From contig NZ_NOIN01000002.1 of assembly GCF_014596565.1 (NCBI RefSeq), forward strand, positions 558,001-622,000: a stretch of 64,000 nt of DNA, written 5' to 3'. The position numbers and the translations under genes are program-made. Position 1 is the first letter of the stretch. Each line of letters begins with the position of its first letter. The notes under the pieces were generated by a model. It was not told the origin of the DNA. It ran no database searches and saw only the letters and a list, made by a program, of their open reading frames with translations. The stretch comes from Pseudomonas sp. PSB18 (lineage in GTDB: Bacteria; Pseudomonadota; Gammaproteobacteria; Pseudomonadales; Pseudomonadaceae). Positions 17,617 through 27,303 of the stretch are shown here, piece by piece.

Positions 17617-20490
17617 CTATAAACCGTCTTCATTGGCCCGCAGCAAGGCAGCCAGGCCCTCGGCCTCGACAGGACGGCTGATGAGGTAGCCCTGGACTTC
17701 GTCGCAACGCTCGGCCTTCAGGAATTCGAGCTGTCCCGGCCGCTCGACACCTTCGGCCACCACCTTGAGCGATAGACCGTGAGCCATGGCGATGATCGCC
17801 CGGGTGATGGCCGCGTCCTCGCCACCCTCCTCCAGCCCACGGATGAACGCCTGGTCGATCTTCACGTAATCCACCGGGATACGCTTGAGGTAACTCAGGG
17901 ACGAATAGCCGGTGCCAAAGTCGTCGATCGCCAGCTTGACCCCAAGGTCGCGCAACTGTTGGAAGGTGGCGATGATGTGTTCAACGCTGTCGAGCAACTG
18001 GCTCTCGGTCAACTCCAACTCCAGGTATTCGGGAGCCAGGCCGGTTTCTTCCAGCACTTGGCGCACGAGGCTGACGACCTTGCCCTGGCGCAACTGATGC
18101 ACAGACAGATTCACGGACACCCGGATCGGTGCAAGCCCCTGGCGCTGCCATTCACATGCCTGCCAACAGGCCTGGCGCAATACGAACTCGCCAATGGGTC
18201 CGATCAATCCGGTCTCCTCGGCGAGGCCGATGAAATGCCCCGGCGGCACCCTGCCCATGGCCGGATGGTCCCAGCGTACCAGTGCTTCCGCCGCCTTCAG
18301 ACGACCGCTCGCCAGGCACAACTTGGGCTGGTAGAAGACCTTCAACTGCTGCTCTTCAAGAGCCTTGCGCAATTGATTCTCCAGTTGCAGGCGCTCCAGC
18401 GTACTGGCCTGGAGGCTGTCGGTGTAGAACTGGAAGTTGTTGCCACCCAAGTGCTTGGCATGTTGCATGGCCATGTTCGCCTGACTGACCAGGGTGGCAA
18501 CATCCCGCGCGTTGTCGGGCAGCAGACTGATCCCGATGGAGGCGCTGACCACCAGCTCGTGTCCTTCGATGGTCTGTGGCAAGCGCAACTTGGCGGACAA
18601 GCGCGTTGCCATGCGCGCCAGGCTTGAGAGATTGCCATAGGCATCGAACAGCACCGCGAACTCATCGCCGGACAACCGGGCGATGGTATTGGCTTCCGGC
18701 AGCGCATTGATCAGGCGCCGGGCCATCTTCTGCAACAACTGGTCGGCGATGTCGTGGCCGAGGCTGTCGTTGAGCAGCTTGAAGCGGTCCAGATCGATGT
18801 GCAGCAAGGCCAGGCTGCGACGCCCGCCTTGGCGCACCCGCTGCTGCGCTTCCTGCAGGCGCTCGCGGAACAACGAGCGATTCGCCAGTCCGGTCAACTC
18901 GTCGTAATGGGTGAGATAGCGCATCCGCTCTTCGGATTCGCGCCTGGCCGACAGATCGGCGAAAAAGCCAACGATATGACTGACGCTTCCCCGGGAATCC
19001 CGGACAATGCTCAGTTGCAGCCACTGGGGATACAACTCGCCATTGGCCCGCGCTTCCACCAGTTCACCCTGCCAGGTGCCCTGCAGCTTGAGTGCCTGGC
19101 GAATCACCGGATAGTGACGGCGCGCATCGCGGCTGCACGGCAGGTCGACGACGTTACGCCCCAGCATGTCCTCGACATTGAAACCGGTAATCCGGGTGAA
19201 CGCCTGGTTGGCGGCGAGCAGCGCATAGTGGGGGTCGAAGATCACGATGCCTTCGCTGGCGGCCTCGAACACCGTGGCCGCCAGTTGCCGCTGTTGTTCC
19301 AGCTCTTTACTGACGCTGATGTTTCTTCGGGTGCCGACCATGCGCAGCACCCGACCGCTGACGCTGCGCTCCACGGCCCGGCCACGGTCTTCAATCCAGA
19401 CCCAATGGCCATCACCGTGACGGATGCGGTATTCGATCTGATAATCCTCGCTACGGCCCTTGAGGTGTTCGACCAGGGCTCGCTTGAGCGCCGGCAGGTC
19501 TTGGGGGTGCAGGCGTGGCGTGAGGTGGCTGAGCATCGCCGTGATGTATTCCGGCTCCAGGCCCAGCAGTTCCTTGAGCTGGGTGTGATGGACCTCATCG
19601 GTCTGCAGGTTCCAGTCCCACAGGCCCAGCTCACTGGCCTTGAGGGCCAGAGCCAGACGCGCCTCGCTCTTGCTCAAGGCCTGACTGGCTACCTGCAGTT
19701 CGAGGCTGCGCTGGGCGACCCGCACCTCGAGGCCCACCTGGGCCGCACGCAGTTGTTCCTCGGCGAGACGACGTTGCTCGACCTCCCGGGCCAGGGCCTC
19801 GTTAAGCTGGGCGCCGCGGATTTGCGTCTGTTGCAGATGCTCGATCAGCGCCTGATTCTGGAACCGACGCAGCATGCCCCGCTGCATCAATCGATTGACC
19901 TGCCAGGCCACCACGCTCAGAGACACCAGCACCACCAGACCGAGCCAGCCCCATCCGCGCTGCTGTTCGTCACCGCCCCAGAAGAGGTAACCGATGGCTG
20001 GCAACAGGCAGGGCAAGGTGAAGGATAGAAATGCCGGAAGGCTCACGGCATAGGCGACACTGGCCGACAGGGTGGCTGCGCCGATCAGGCCGAACACCCA
20101 GGCCTGTTGCTGGAAGCTGTCGGCCGGAACCAGCGCGATGCCGGCCCCGGCCAGCGTCAGGCCAGTCATCGCCGACCCGAGCAGGAACATACGCAACCAG
20201 ATCGGGTGCGCCTGACGGCTGGGAATCGCCGAATCGAAGGCCGCGACCTGTATCACCCGTAGGGCCACCAGCGACAACAGCCAGATCAGCCATACACTGA
20301 CCAGGAAATAGTGCGACGGCCCCCACAACAGGGCGGCGCAGACCAGGCCGTTGACCAGCATGAATAACGTGGGCAGCAGCGAGCCCTGGTACAGCAACCG
20401 TGTACGCTCTACAGCCATCTCCGTGGCGTACTGCTTGCAGATGACCCGCGGTTCCACAGAGGGGCCCGCCAGATCGGAATTGAGGGTCAT
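17617..20490 (-). CDS. Membrane-bound PAS-GGDEF-EAL c-di-GMP enzyme
   Basis: About 957 residues from the ATG at 20490 (MTLNSDLAGPS); an earlier in-frame start exists but adds an unlikely leader. Order of parts: five or six membrane helices in about residues 35-205, a coiled coil near 215-285 (LNEALAREVEQRRLAEEQLR), two PAS domains with a PAC segment (DGHWVWIEDRG; TVFEAASEGIVIFD), a GGDEF domain near 525-690 and an EAL domain near 700-950. The GGDEF site reads RLSGDEFAVL, with Ser for the first Gly. The EAL domain keeps AEALVRWDHP, ELTES, IDDFGTGYSSL and VAEGVE, so phosphodiesterase activity is likely; cyclase activity is uncertain. It is preceded by uvrD, divergently transcribed. Confidence 0.9.
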   Translation of the reverse strand: MTLNSDLAGPSVEPRVICKQYATEMAVERTRLLYQGSLLPTLFMLVNGLVCAALLWGPSHYFLVSVWLIWLLSLVALRVIQVAAFDSAIPSRQAHPIWLRMFLLGSAMTGLTLAGAGIALVPADSFQQQAWVFGLIGAATLSASVAYAVSLPAFLSFTLPCLLPAIGYLFWGGDEQQRGWGWLGLVVLVSLSVVAWQVNRLMQRGMLRRFQNQALIEHLQQTQIRGAQLNEALAREVEQRRLAEEQLRAAQVGLEVRVAQRSLELQVASQALSKSEARLALALKASELGLWDWNLQTDEVHHTQLKELLGLEPEYITAMLSHLTPRLHPQDLPALKRALVEHLKGRSEDYQIEYRIRHGDGHWVWIEDRGRAVERSVSGRVLRMVGTRRNISVSKELEQQRQLAATVFEAASEGIVIFDPHYALLAANQAFTRITGFNVEDMLGRNVVDLPCSRDARRHYPVIRQALKLQGTWQGELVEARANGELYPQWLQLSIVRDSRGSVSHIVGFFADLSARRESEERMRYLTHYDELTGLANRSLFRERLQEAQQRVRQGGRRSLALLHIDLDRFKLLNDSLGHDIADQLLQKMARRLINALPEANTIARLSGDEFAVLFDAYGNLSSLARMATRLSAKLRLPQTIEGHELVVSASIGISLLPDNARDVATLVSQANMAMQHAKHLGGNNFQFYTDSLQASTLERLQLENQLRKALEEQQLKVFYQPKLCLASGRLKAAEALVRWDHPAMGRVPPGHFIGLAEETGLIGPIGEFVLRQACWQACEWQRQGLAPIRVSVNLSVHQLRQGKVVSLVRQVLEETGLAPEYLELELTESQLLDSVEHIIATFQQLRDLGVKLAIDDFGTGYSSLSYLKRIPVDYVKIDQAFIRGLEEGGEDAAITRAIIAMAHGLSLKVVAEGVERPGQLEFLKAERCDEVQGYLISRPVEAEGLAALLRANEDGL

Positions 20491-20743
20491 AGGCACTGTT
20501 CTTGTTCTTAGGGGCACGGAGAACCCGAAACGAGCACCGAGCATACACAAGCCAGAGGCCATCCCACACTGCTCCCGCTCACAAAAATGTCTAAAAATGT
20601 CGCTATTTCATTGGACGACAGCCCCTTCAAGCGTGTTTTGCCGCCGCTTGCACCCGTGACTGACCGGTCATCCCAATCGGTCTTTTATCGGCTGAGGTAA
20701 AGCTTGGTTTGCCCGGGGTGCCGCCGCACCCTAGAATGCGCCG

Positions 20744-22927
20744 ATGCGCGATGATCTCTCTCTTCTGCTGAACTCCCTCAACGATGCCCAACGCCAGGCC
20801 GTAGCGGCCTCCGTGGGTCGACAGTTGGTCCTGGCCGGTGCCGGTTCCGGTAAAACCCGGGTGCTGGTGCACCGTATCGCCTGGTTGATCCAGGTCGAGA
20901 ACGCCTCGCCCCATTCGATCCTGTCGGTGACCTTCACCAACAAGGCCGCTGCCGAGATGCGCCACCGCATCGAACAGCTGATGGGCATCAACCCGGCCGG
21001 CATGTGGGTCGGTACGTTCCACGGCCTGGCGCACCGCCTGTTGCGGGCCCATTGGCAGGAAGCCGGCCTGAGCCAGACCTTCCAGATCCTGGACAGCGAC
21101 GACCAGCAACGACTGGTCAAGCGGGTGATCCGCGAGCTGGGGCTGGACGAGCAGCGCTGGCCAGCCCGCCAGGCCCAATGGTTCATCAACGGCCAGAAAG
21201 ACGAAGGCCTGCGCCCACAGCACATCCAGGCCAGTGGCGACCTGTTCCTGGCGACCATGCGCAGCATCTACGAAGCCTACGAGGCCGCGTGCCAGCGCGC
21301 CGGGGTCATCGACTTTTCCGAACTGCTGCTGCGGGCACTCGACCTTTGGCGTGATCATCCAGGGCTGCTGGCGCACTATCAGAAGCGCTTCCGACATGTG
21401 TTGGTGGACGAGTTCCAGGACACCAACGCCGTGCAATACGCCTGGTTGCGCCTGCTGGCCAAAGGCGGCGACAGCCTGATGGTGGTGGGTGACGACGATC
21501 AGTCGATCTACGGCTGGCGCGGCGCCAAAATCGAGAACATTCATCAGTACTCGGCGGATTTTCCTGACGCTGAAGTTATCCGCCTGGAACAGAATTACCG
21601 TTCCACGGCGGGTATCCTCAAGGCTGCCAACGCCCTGATCGCCAACAACACCGGGCGTCTGGGCAAGGAGTTGTGGACCGACGGCGGCGAAGGCGAAGCC
21701 ATCAACCTCTATGCCGCCTTCAACGAACACGATGAAGCCCGCTATGTGGTGGAAACCATTGAGAGCGCGCTGAAAACCGGCCTGGCCCGCAGTGACATCG
21801 CCATCCTGTATCGCTCCAACGCCCAGTCGCGGGTATTGGAAGAAGCGTTGTTGCGCGAGCGGATCCCTTACCGCATCTACGGCGGCCAGCGCTTTTTCGA
21901 ACGCGCCGAAATCAAGAACGCCATGGCGTACCTGCGCCTGCTCGAAGGCCGCGGCAACGACGCAGCCCTGGAGCGAGTGATCAACGTACCGACGCGGGGC
22001 ATTGGCGAGAAGACCGTCGAAGCGATCCGCGATCATGCACGCCACAGCCATGTGTCCATGTGGGAATCCATGCGCCTGCTGGTCGACAACAAAGGCGTGA
22101 CCGGTCGTGCCGCCGGCGCACTGAAGGCCTTTATGGACCTCATCGAGGACCTGGCCGCCAAATGTGCAGAAATGCCACTGCACTTGATGACCCAGACCGT
22201 CATCGAGCAGTCCGGCCTGATTGCTTATCACGAAGCGGAAAAAGGCGAGAAAGGCCAGGCCCGGGTAGAAAACCTCGAGGAACTGGTCAGCGCCGCCCGT
22301 AACTTCGAGAACACCGAAGAAGACGCGGACCTGTCGCCCCTGGCGGCCTTCCTCGGCCACGCCTCCCTGGAGGCCGGCGACACCCAGGCCGAGGAGCATG
22401 AAGACAGCATCCAGTTGATGACCCTGCACAGCGCCAAGGGCCTGGAATTCCCCTATGTGTTCCTGGTGGGCATGGAAGAAGGCCTGTTCCCTCACAAAAT
22501 GAGTCTGGAAGAGCCGGGACGCTTGGAAGAGGAACGCCGCCTGGCCTATGTCGGCATTACCCGGGCGATGCAAAACCTGGTGCTGACCTACGCCGAGACC
22601 CGACGCTTGTATGGCAGTGAGACCTACAACAAGGTGTCGCGCTTCGTGCGTGAAGTGCCGAAAGGTCTGATTCAGGAAGTGCGCCTGTCCAACAGTGTCA
22701 GCCGTCCGTTCGGTGGCAGCCAACAGCACGGCACCAGCAGCCTGTTCGGCGGCAGCGACATCCCGGAGACCGGCTTCAGCCTCGGCCAGGCCGTGCGGCA
22801 CTCGGTGTTCGGCGATGGCGTGATCCTCAATTTCGAAGGCGCCGGCGCCCAGGCCCGGGTGCAGGTGAACTTCAGCGAAGGCAGTAAATGGCTGATGCTG
22901 GGGTACGCCAAGCTCGAGGCAATCTAG
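20744..22927 (+). CDS. uvrD: DNA helicase II (UvrD)
   Basis: A 727-residue superfamily 1 3'-5' helicase for nucleotide excision and mismatch repair. All core motifs can be read: LNDAQRQAV, AGAGSGKTRVL (residues 31-41), FTNKAAAEMRHRI, GTFHGLAHRLLR, LVDEFQDTN, GDDDQSIYGWRGA, LEQNYRST, the long helical 2B region, LMTLHSAKGLEFPYVF and ERRLAYVGITRA. The C-terminal end has the RNA-polymerase/UvrB-interacting tudor-like part (VFGDGVILNFEGAGAQARVQV). Length matches the family. The order with the GGDEF/EAL gene is typical of pseudomonads. Confidence 0.96.
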   Translation: MRDDLSLLLNSLNDAQRQAVAASVGRQLVLAGAGSGKTRVLVHRIAWLIQVENASPHSILSVTFTNKAAAEMRHRIEQLMGINPAGMWVGTFHGLAHRLLRAHWQEAGLSQTFQILDSDDQQRLVKRVIRELGLDEQRWPARQAQWFINGQKDEGLRPQHIQASGDLFLATMRSIYEAYEAACQRAGVIDFSELLLRALDLWRDHPGLLAHYQKRFRHVLVDEFQDTNAVQYAWLRLLAKGGDSLMVVGDDDQSIYGWRGAKIENIHQYSADFPDAEVIRLEQNYRSTAGILKAANALIANNTGRLGKELWTDGGEGEAINLYAAFNEHDEARYVVETIESALKTGLARSDIAILYRSNAQSRVLEEALLRERIPYRIYGGQRFFERAEIKNAMAYLRLLEGRGNDAALERVINVPTRGIGEKTVEAIRDHARHSHVSMWESMRLLVDNKGVTGRAAGALKAFMDLIEDLAAKCAEMPLHLMTQTVIEQSGLIAYHEAEKGEKGQARVENLEELVSAARNFENTEEDADLSPLAAFLGHASLEAGDTQAEEHEDSIQLMTLHSAKGLEFPYVFLVGMEEGLFPHKMSLEEPGRLEEERRLAYVGITRAMQNLVLTYAETRRLYGSETYNKVSRFVREVPKGLIQEVRLSNSVSRPFGGSQQHGTSSLFGGSDIPETGFSLGQAVRHSVFGDGVILNFEGAGAQARVQVNFSEGSKWLMLGYAKLEAI

Positions 22928-22948
22928 AAGGTTTCTCGACACTTCATG

Positions 22949-23038
22949 TGGGAGCGAGCCTGCTCGCGATGGCATAGTGTCAGTCAACCCCAAGGTTGTC
23001 TGATTCACCGCTATCGCGAGCAGGCTCGTTCCCACAGT
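22949..23038. repeat. REP inverted pair (BIME), copy 3
   Basis: Inverted REP cores separated by about 45 bases just after uvrD; the second arm has one change (CTCGTTCCCAC). The rest of the 22928-23233 gap (306 bases) carries no gene I can support; a promoter for the Tim44-domain gene should lie near 23100-23220. Confidence 0.9.
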
Positions 23039-23233
23039 GACCTTTCGGCATCTGGCTGCTTTCCGATAGAACTTGTCCATCTTTCCTACAGCCCAAAGCG
23101 AACAGGCCCTCTTGCGCTTCTGAAGCTGAACCTAAGCTGTCACGCAAAAGCCCGAAACACTCTGCCGCTAGCCAGCAACAGTTCACCTGTGCAACATGGC
23201 GCGCGTGCTACTCACAAATGGGAATGCCTTTAT

Positions 23234-24106
23234 ATGAAACGTTTTCTGAGCATCGCCATGGCGTTGTGCATCGGCCTGACGATGGCCATCGACGCCAATG
23301 CCGCCAAGCGCTTTGGCGGTGGTAAAAGTGCGGGCGCGGCCCCGACTCACCAGACCAGCCAGATGGCACCGTCCTCCGCAGCCGGTCCAACTGCCGCCAC
23401 CGCGGGCGCGGCCGGTGCCGCGGGCGCAGCCACCAAGGCCGGCGGTGCTTCGCGCTGGCTCGGCCCCCTGGCCGGCATCGCCGCCGGTGGCCTGCTGGCC
23501 TCCATGTTCATGGGCGGCGGCTTCCAGGGCATGCAGATCTTCGACATCCTGATCCTGGCGGTCATCGCCTTCCTGGTGTTCCGCTTCATTGCCGCCCGTC
23601 GTCGCAAGCAGCAGGAGCAGTACGCTCCGGCCGGTCATGCGCCGATGCAGCGTGAAACGTTCAACCAGCAGCCTGCCGGTGGCTCGATCTTCGGCGGTTC
23701 GGCACCCGTGGCCGCCCGCCCGGTCATCAACGCTCCTGCCTGGTTCAACGAACGGAACTTCGTCGAGGCCGCGCGCACCCACTTCCACTCCCTGCAGCAA
23801 CATTGGGACGCGAACGAAATGGACAAGATCGCCGAGTTCGTCACCCCGCAACTGCTGGAGTTCCTCAAGCGCGAGCGTGCCGACCTGGGTGATGGCTACC
23901 AGTCCACCTACATCGACAATCTTCAGGTGCAACTGGACGGTGTCGATGATCGCGCCGACAAGACCATCGCCACCCTGACCTTTAGCGGTGTGTCGAAGGA
24001 CTCTCGCTTCGATCAGGGCGAAGCATTCAGCGAAAGCTGGAACATGGAACGTGCCCAAGGCGAAAACCAGCCTTGGCTGGTGGCAGGTATTCGCCAGAAC
24101 AGTTGA
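23234..24106 (+). CDS. Tim44-domain (Tim44-like) membrane protein
   Basis: A 290-residue protein. It starts MKRFLSIAMALCIGLTMAIDANAAKRFGGGKS, an N-terminal signal or membrane sequence followed by the RFGGGKS stretch typical of bacterial Tim44-like proteins, then a low-complexity Ala/Gly/Thr region (about 35-75). A Gly-rich hydrophobic segment LAGIAAGGLLASMFMGGG and a second helix IFDILILAVIAFLVFRFIAARRR follow, and a C-terminal Tim44 domain (FVEAARTHFHSLQQHWDANEMDKI). The ATG at 23234 is preceded by GGGAATG. A hairpin terminator follows. Its role in bacteria is unclear to me; a link to membrane insertion or respiration would be speculation. Confidence 0.85.
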   Translation: MKRFLSIAMALCIGLTMAIDANAAKRFGGGKSAGAAPTHQTSQMAPSSAAGPTAATAGAAGAAGAATKAGGASRWLGPLAGIAAGGLLASMFMGGGFQGMQIFDILILAVIAFLVFRFIAARRRKQQEQYAPAGHAPMQRETFNQQPAGGSIFGGSAPVAARPVINAPAWFNERNFVEAARTHFHSLQQHWDANEMDKIAEFVTPQLLEFLKRERADLGDGYQSTYIDNLQVQLDGVDDRADKTIATLTFSGVSKDSRFDQGEAFSESWNMERAQGENQPWLVAGIRQNS

Positions 24107-24138
24107 ACCTTTGCTCGTTTCGCCTGTTGAAATAAGAG

Positions 24139-24168
24139 AACCCCGGCTCAAGCCGGGGTTTTCTATTT
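24139..24168 (+). terminator. Intrinsic terminator after the Tim44-domain gene
   Basis: AACCCCGGCT and AGCCGGGGTT form a 10-bp GC-rich stem around CA, followed by TTTCTATTTC. Confidence 0.85.
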
Positions 24169-24246
24169 CGCGGTTGCATCTATGGCGCGCTACTGTATAA
24201 ACCGCCTCATGTAAAACCGCGCCATCGAGAAAGAGGACACCCGGAC

Positions 24247-24654
24247 GTGGAAGAAATCATCGAACAATTGCGTGAAGCCAACGAACCGGTACCGGTTCCA
24301 CTGGAATTGCCCGACGAAGACTTGCTGGTAGAGATCGAAGAGCAGCTGTTCATCGATATCCCATTCGTCTTCAGGGAGTTTTTGCTGACCGTCAGTGATG
24401 TCATCTATGGCAGCCTGGAGCCAGTCACCGTTACAGACCCCAACTCCCATACCTACCTGCCGGAAGTGGCCGCCACTGCCTGGGATGCAGGTGTCGACCG
24501 CAGCCTGATTCCGATCTGCCAGGACGGCGACGATTATTATTGCGTCGAGGAAGACGGAACCGTGGTGCTCTGGCAAGCCGAAGAAGAACTGATTGCCGAA
24601 GAAACCTGGGAGTCCGTCTGGCACTGGGCGCGGGACGTCTGGCTGGAAAGCTGA
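24247..24654 (+). CDS. SMI1/KNR4 family protein
   Basis: A 135-residue acidic protein starting with GTG; AAGAGGA lies upstream. LPDEDLLVEIEEQLFIDIPFVFREFLLTVSD is the SMI1/KNR4 pattern, and the C-terminal half has CQDGDDYYCVEEDGTVVLW, the conserved dyad of strands. Members of this family act in yeast cell-wall signalling and in bacteria often serve as immunity proteins in polymorphic toxin systems. Here no toxin gene is adjacent: a Tim44 gene lies upstream and an antiporter downstream in convergent orientation. A housekeeping role is as likely as an immunity role. Confidence 0.85.
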   Translation: MEEIIEQLREANEPVPVPLELPDEDLLVEIEEQLFIDIPFVFREFLLTVSDVIYGSLEPVTVTDPNSHTYLPEVAATAWDAGVDRSLIPICQDGDDYYCVEEDGTVVLWQAEEELIAEETWESVWHWARDVWLES

Positions 24655-24661
24655 TCAGCGA

Positions 24662-26425
24662 TCAAGACCCGGACGACTCCTTGTGGTTGTCCAGGGTTTC
24701 CATCAAGGCCACCTGCATCCTTGTATGCAGGCGGACAAACCAGCGCCAGAGCAATGCCGCCACGGCAGTCGCCACCACGGCAATCAACACCAGCAGCTTG
24801 TTGGTCGGCAGGATACTGGCCGACAAGGCTGCCAACAGCAGGAAAATCACCAGCAGCGAGAGGATGGGGATCACTTCGGCGATCACCCGCCGCACCCGCT
24901 GGGTATGACGACCGGCCATCTCGGCCTTCACACCCATCTCCGCCAACAGCATCGACAGCGCCTTGAGCTTGCGATAGGCCGCGATCAGGAAGGGCAGCGA
25001 CAACAACAGCGCCCCGCCCCAAATCAACGCTTTCTGCCAGCTCGGGTCGCTGATCCAGTCTTGCAGGTAGAGCGACATCCGCTCGGCGAAATACCCGCCC
25101 GACACGAAAATCGCGATGACCAGTGCCAGGTTGATGCCCACCTGCAACAGGATCCGCCTGATCATCGAAGCAACCAGCGCCCCTTCGCCGCGAGGCTGGA
25201 TGCTGCGCAGCCATTCACCGTACATGCCCAGCACCCGTGTCAGCCGTCGCGGCATCACCGTCGCCAGCTTGAGGGACAACGGATCGGCGGCACGGATCAG
25301 GTACGGTGTCAGCAACGTGGTCAGCACCGAGACGGCAACCGCCACCGGGTAGAGGAAGTCACTGGTGACCTGCAGCGTCATCCCCAACGAGGCGATGATG
25401 AAGGAGAACTCGCCAATCTGTGAAAGCCCCATCCCGACCCGCAGTGAGGTACGTCCATCGTTGCCGGCGATAAAGGCGCCAAGGCCGCAGGACAACATCT
25501 TGCCCAGCACCACGGCCGCCGTGATCACCGCAATCGGCCAGGCGTATTGCAGCAAGATGGTCGGGTCGAGCATCAGGCCTATGGCCACGAAAAAGATCGC
25601 ACTGAACAGATCACGCACCGGCTCTACCAGCCGCTCGATTTTCAGCAACTGCCGGGACTCGGCCAAGATCGCCCCGATCAGGAACGCCCCGAGCACCATG
25701 CTGTATTCCAGCTTCACCACCAGCAGGCAGAAGCCGAAACACAGGCCCAGCACGGTGATCAGCAGCATCTCGTTACTGTCGAATTTCGCCACGTAGGCCA
25801 GCAGTCTCGGCACCAGCAGGATGCCGACGACCAGCGCAACGATCATGAACAAAGACAGCTTGCCGACGGTGGAGAATACTTCGCCGGAACTCACCGTCCC
25901 GCTGACAGCGATGCTCGATAACAAGGCGATGATGCCGATGCCCAGGATGTCTTCGACGATGAGTACGCCGAAAATCAGCTGCGCGAAGCGTTCGTTCTTC
26001 ATCTTCAAGTCGTTGAGCGCCTTGACGATGATCGTGGTCGAGGAAATGGCCAGGATCGCGCCCAGGAACAGTGAGTCCATGGTATTCCAGTCGAACCAGC
26101 GACCGATTTCATAACCGATCCAGATCATCAGCACGATTTCGAGGAAGGCCGCGATAAACGCCGTGGCGCCGACTTTGAACAGCTTGCGCAGGCTGAACTC
26201 CAGGCCCAGGCAGAACATGAGGAAGATCACACCCAGCTCGGCGAGGGTCTTGATGGTGTCTTCGTCATGGATGAAACCGAACGGCGGCGTATGGGGGCCG
26301 ATGAGGAAACCGGCAACGATGTAGCCCAGCACCACCGGTTGCTTGAAGCGATGGAAGAGCACGGTCACCAACCCCGCCGCCATCATGATGATTGCCAGGT
26401 CTTGAATGAAATTGATGGCATGCAT
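24662..26425 (-). CDS. CPA2 family cation:proton antiporter (Kef type)
   Basis: A 587-residue inner-membrane antiporter. The start is set at ATG 26425 (MHAINFIQDLAIIMMAAG), which has CAGGAG upstream; upstream codons in the same frame look like leader noise. Twelve or so membrane helices carry the CPA2 core: RFKQPVVLGYIVAGFLIGPHTPP, ELGVIFLMFCLGLEFSLRKL, and ISSTTIIVKAL. A further group of helices lies near the C terminus (ILSLLVIFLLLAALSASILPTNKLLVLIAV). There is no TrkA-N/RCK nucleotide-binding domain, so it is not KefB or KefC proper. The exchanged cation is probably K+ or Na+. Convergent with the SMI1/KNR4 gene, stop to stop across a few bases. Confidence 0.85.
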   Translation of the reverse strand: MHAINFIQDLAIIMMAAGLVTVLFHRFKQPVVLGYIVAGFLIGPHTPPFGFIHDEDTIKTLAELGVIFLMFCLGLEFSLRKLFKVGATAFIAAFLEIVLMIWIGYEIGRWFDWNTMDSLFLGAILAISSTTIIVKALNDLKMKNERFAQLIFGVLIVEDILGIGIIALLSSIAVSGTVSSGEVFSTVGKLSLFMIVALVVGILLVPRLLAYVAKFDSNEMLLITVLGLCFGFCLLVVKLEYSMVLGAFLIGAILAESRQLLKIERLVEPVRDLFSAIFFVAIGLMLDPTILLQYAWPIAVITAAVVLGKMLSCGLGAFIAGNDGRTSLRVGMGLSQIGEFSFIIASLGMTLQVTSDFLYPVAVAVSVLTTLLTPYLIRAADPLSLKLATVMPRRLTRVLGMYGEWLRSIQPRGEGALVASMIRRILLQVGINLALVIAIFVSGGYFAERMSLYLQDWISDPSWQKALIWGGALLLSLPFLIAAYRKLKALSMLLAEMGVKAEMAGRHTQRVRRVIAEVIPILSLLVIFLLLAALSASILPTNKLLVLIAVVATAVAALLWRWFVRLHTRMQVALMETLDNHKESSGS

Positions 26426-26703
26426 CGGGTCGGGCTCCTGATCAAAATGACTCATCGACAGGCTGGATAAGTCCGCTTCCTTTGTAGGAAATGCCCTTGC
26501 GGCGGGCTTTTGCAGGTTAACACCGCGACTTCCGACAAAAAGACGGTGCAATATATGGAAACAGATCCATCGGCGCGTGACGGCAACCACAGGCGCAACG
26601 TCCCGATATCGATGGTTTTGATAAACCTGATGGCCTATGGGCCAGCGACCAGCGCCCGCAGAGGTGCACTCCCTGAATTGCTGCCTTGAACCGTGAGTAC
26701 GTT

Positions 26704-27189
26704 ATGGAACCCGGAAACGCCCAACTGTCGATGACGGTGTTGATGACCCCCGATATGGCCAACTTCTCTGGCAATGTCCATGGCGGCACCTTGCTCAAAT
26801 ACCTCGACGAAGTCGCCTATGCCTGTGCCAGCCGTTATGCGGGACGTTACGTGGTGACCTTGTCAGTGGACCAGGTGATCTTTCGCGAGCCGATTCATGT
26901 CGGCGAATTGGTGACCTTCCTGGCGTCGGTGAACTACACCGGCAACACATCGATGGAAGTGGGCATCAAGGTCGTGACCGAAAACATTCGCGAACGCTCG
27001 GTGCGCCACACCAACAGCTGCTTCTTCACCATGGTGGCGGTGGATGACCAGCGTAAACCCGCGGCAGTCCCGCCCTTGCAACCGCAGAACAGCGAAGAAA
27101 AACGTCGCTACGAGCAAGCACAGCAACGTCGGCAGATCCGTCAGGAGCTGGAGAAGCGTTACCAGGAGATCAAGGCGGACGGGCCTTAA
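26704..27189 (+). CDS. Acyl-CoA thioesterase (hotdog fold)
   Basis: A 161-residue thioesterase of the YciA/BFIT type. It would hydrolyse acyl-CoA to the free acid and CoA. The hotdog signature FSGNVHGGTLLKYLDEVAYACASRYAG holds the catalytic region with the N and G-G-T of the helix; VVTLSVDQVIFREPIHVGE and NTSMEVGIKVV follow. The last 45 residues are charged and helical (EEKRRYEQAQQRRQI), a common extension. The start is ATG 26704; an upstream TTG is open but is not required. No partner gene is adjacent; a REP pair follows. Confidence 0.88.
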   Translation: MEPGNAQLSMTVLMTPDMANFSGNVHGGTLLKYLDEVAYACASRYAGRYVVTLSVDQVIFREPIHVGELVTFLASVNYTGNTSMEVGIKVVTENIRERSVRHTNSCFFTMVAVDDQRKPAAVPPLQPQNSEEKRRYEQAQQRRQIRQELEKRYQEIKADGP

Positions 27190-27196
27190 CCATTAG

Positions 27197-27292
27197 CCTG
27201 TGGGACCGAGTTGCGCCCTTCGCGAGCAGGCTCGCTCCCACGGTATCTGAACCTACTCGGTCAACGGTGGGAGCGAGCCTGCTCGCGAAGGA
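27197..27292. repeat. REP inverted pair (BIME), copy 4, one arm diverged
   Basis: The first element is degenerate (CTGTGGGACCGAGTTGCGCCC then CGCGAGCAGGCTCGCTCCCAC) and the second is a full core (GTGGGAGCGAGCCTGCTCGC). It fills the gap between the convergent thioesterase and pdxY genes. Confidence 0.85.
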
Positions 27293-27303
27293 GCCAGCAT
27301 TGA

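Noticed and set aside
18754..20028. Long open frame opposite the GGDEF/EAL gene
   Set aside because: Composition is that of a mirror frame; the minus-strand gene has clear PAS/GGDEF/EAL motifs.
20627..23080. Long open frame opposite uvrD
   Set aside because: uvrD has all helicase motifs on the plus strand; the opposite frame has no recognisable family and crosses a REP pair.
24247..24654. SMI1/KNR4 protein as toxin immunity
   Set aside because: No toxin gene is adjacent, so an immunity role cannot be supported.
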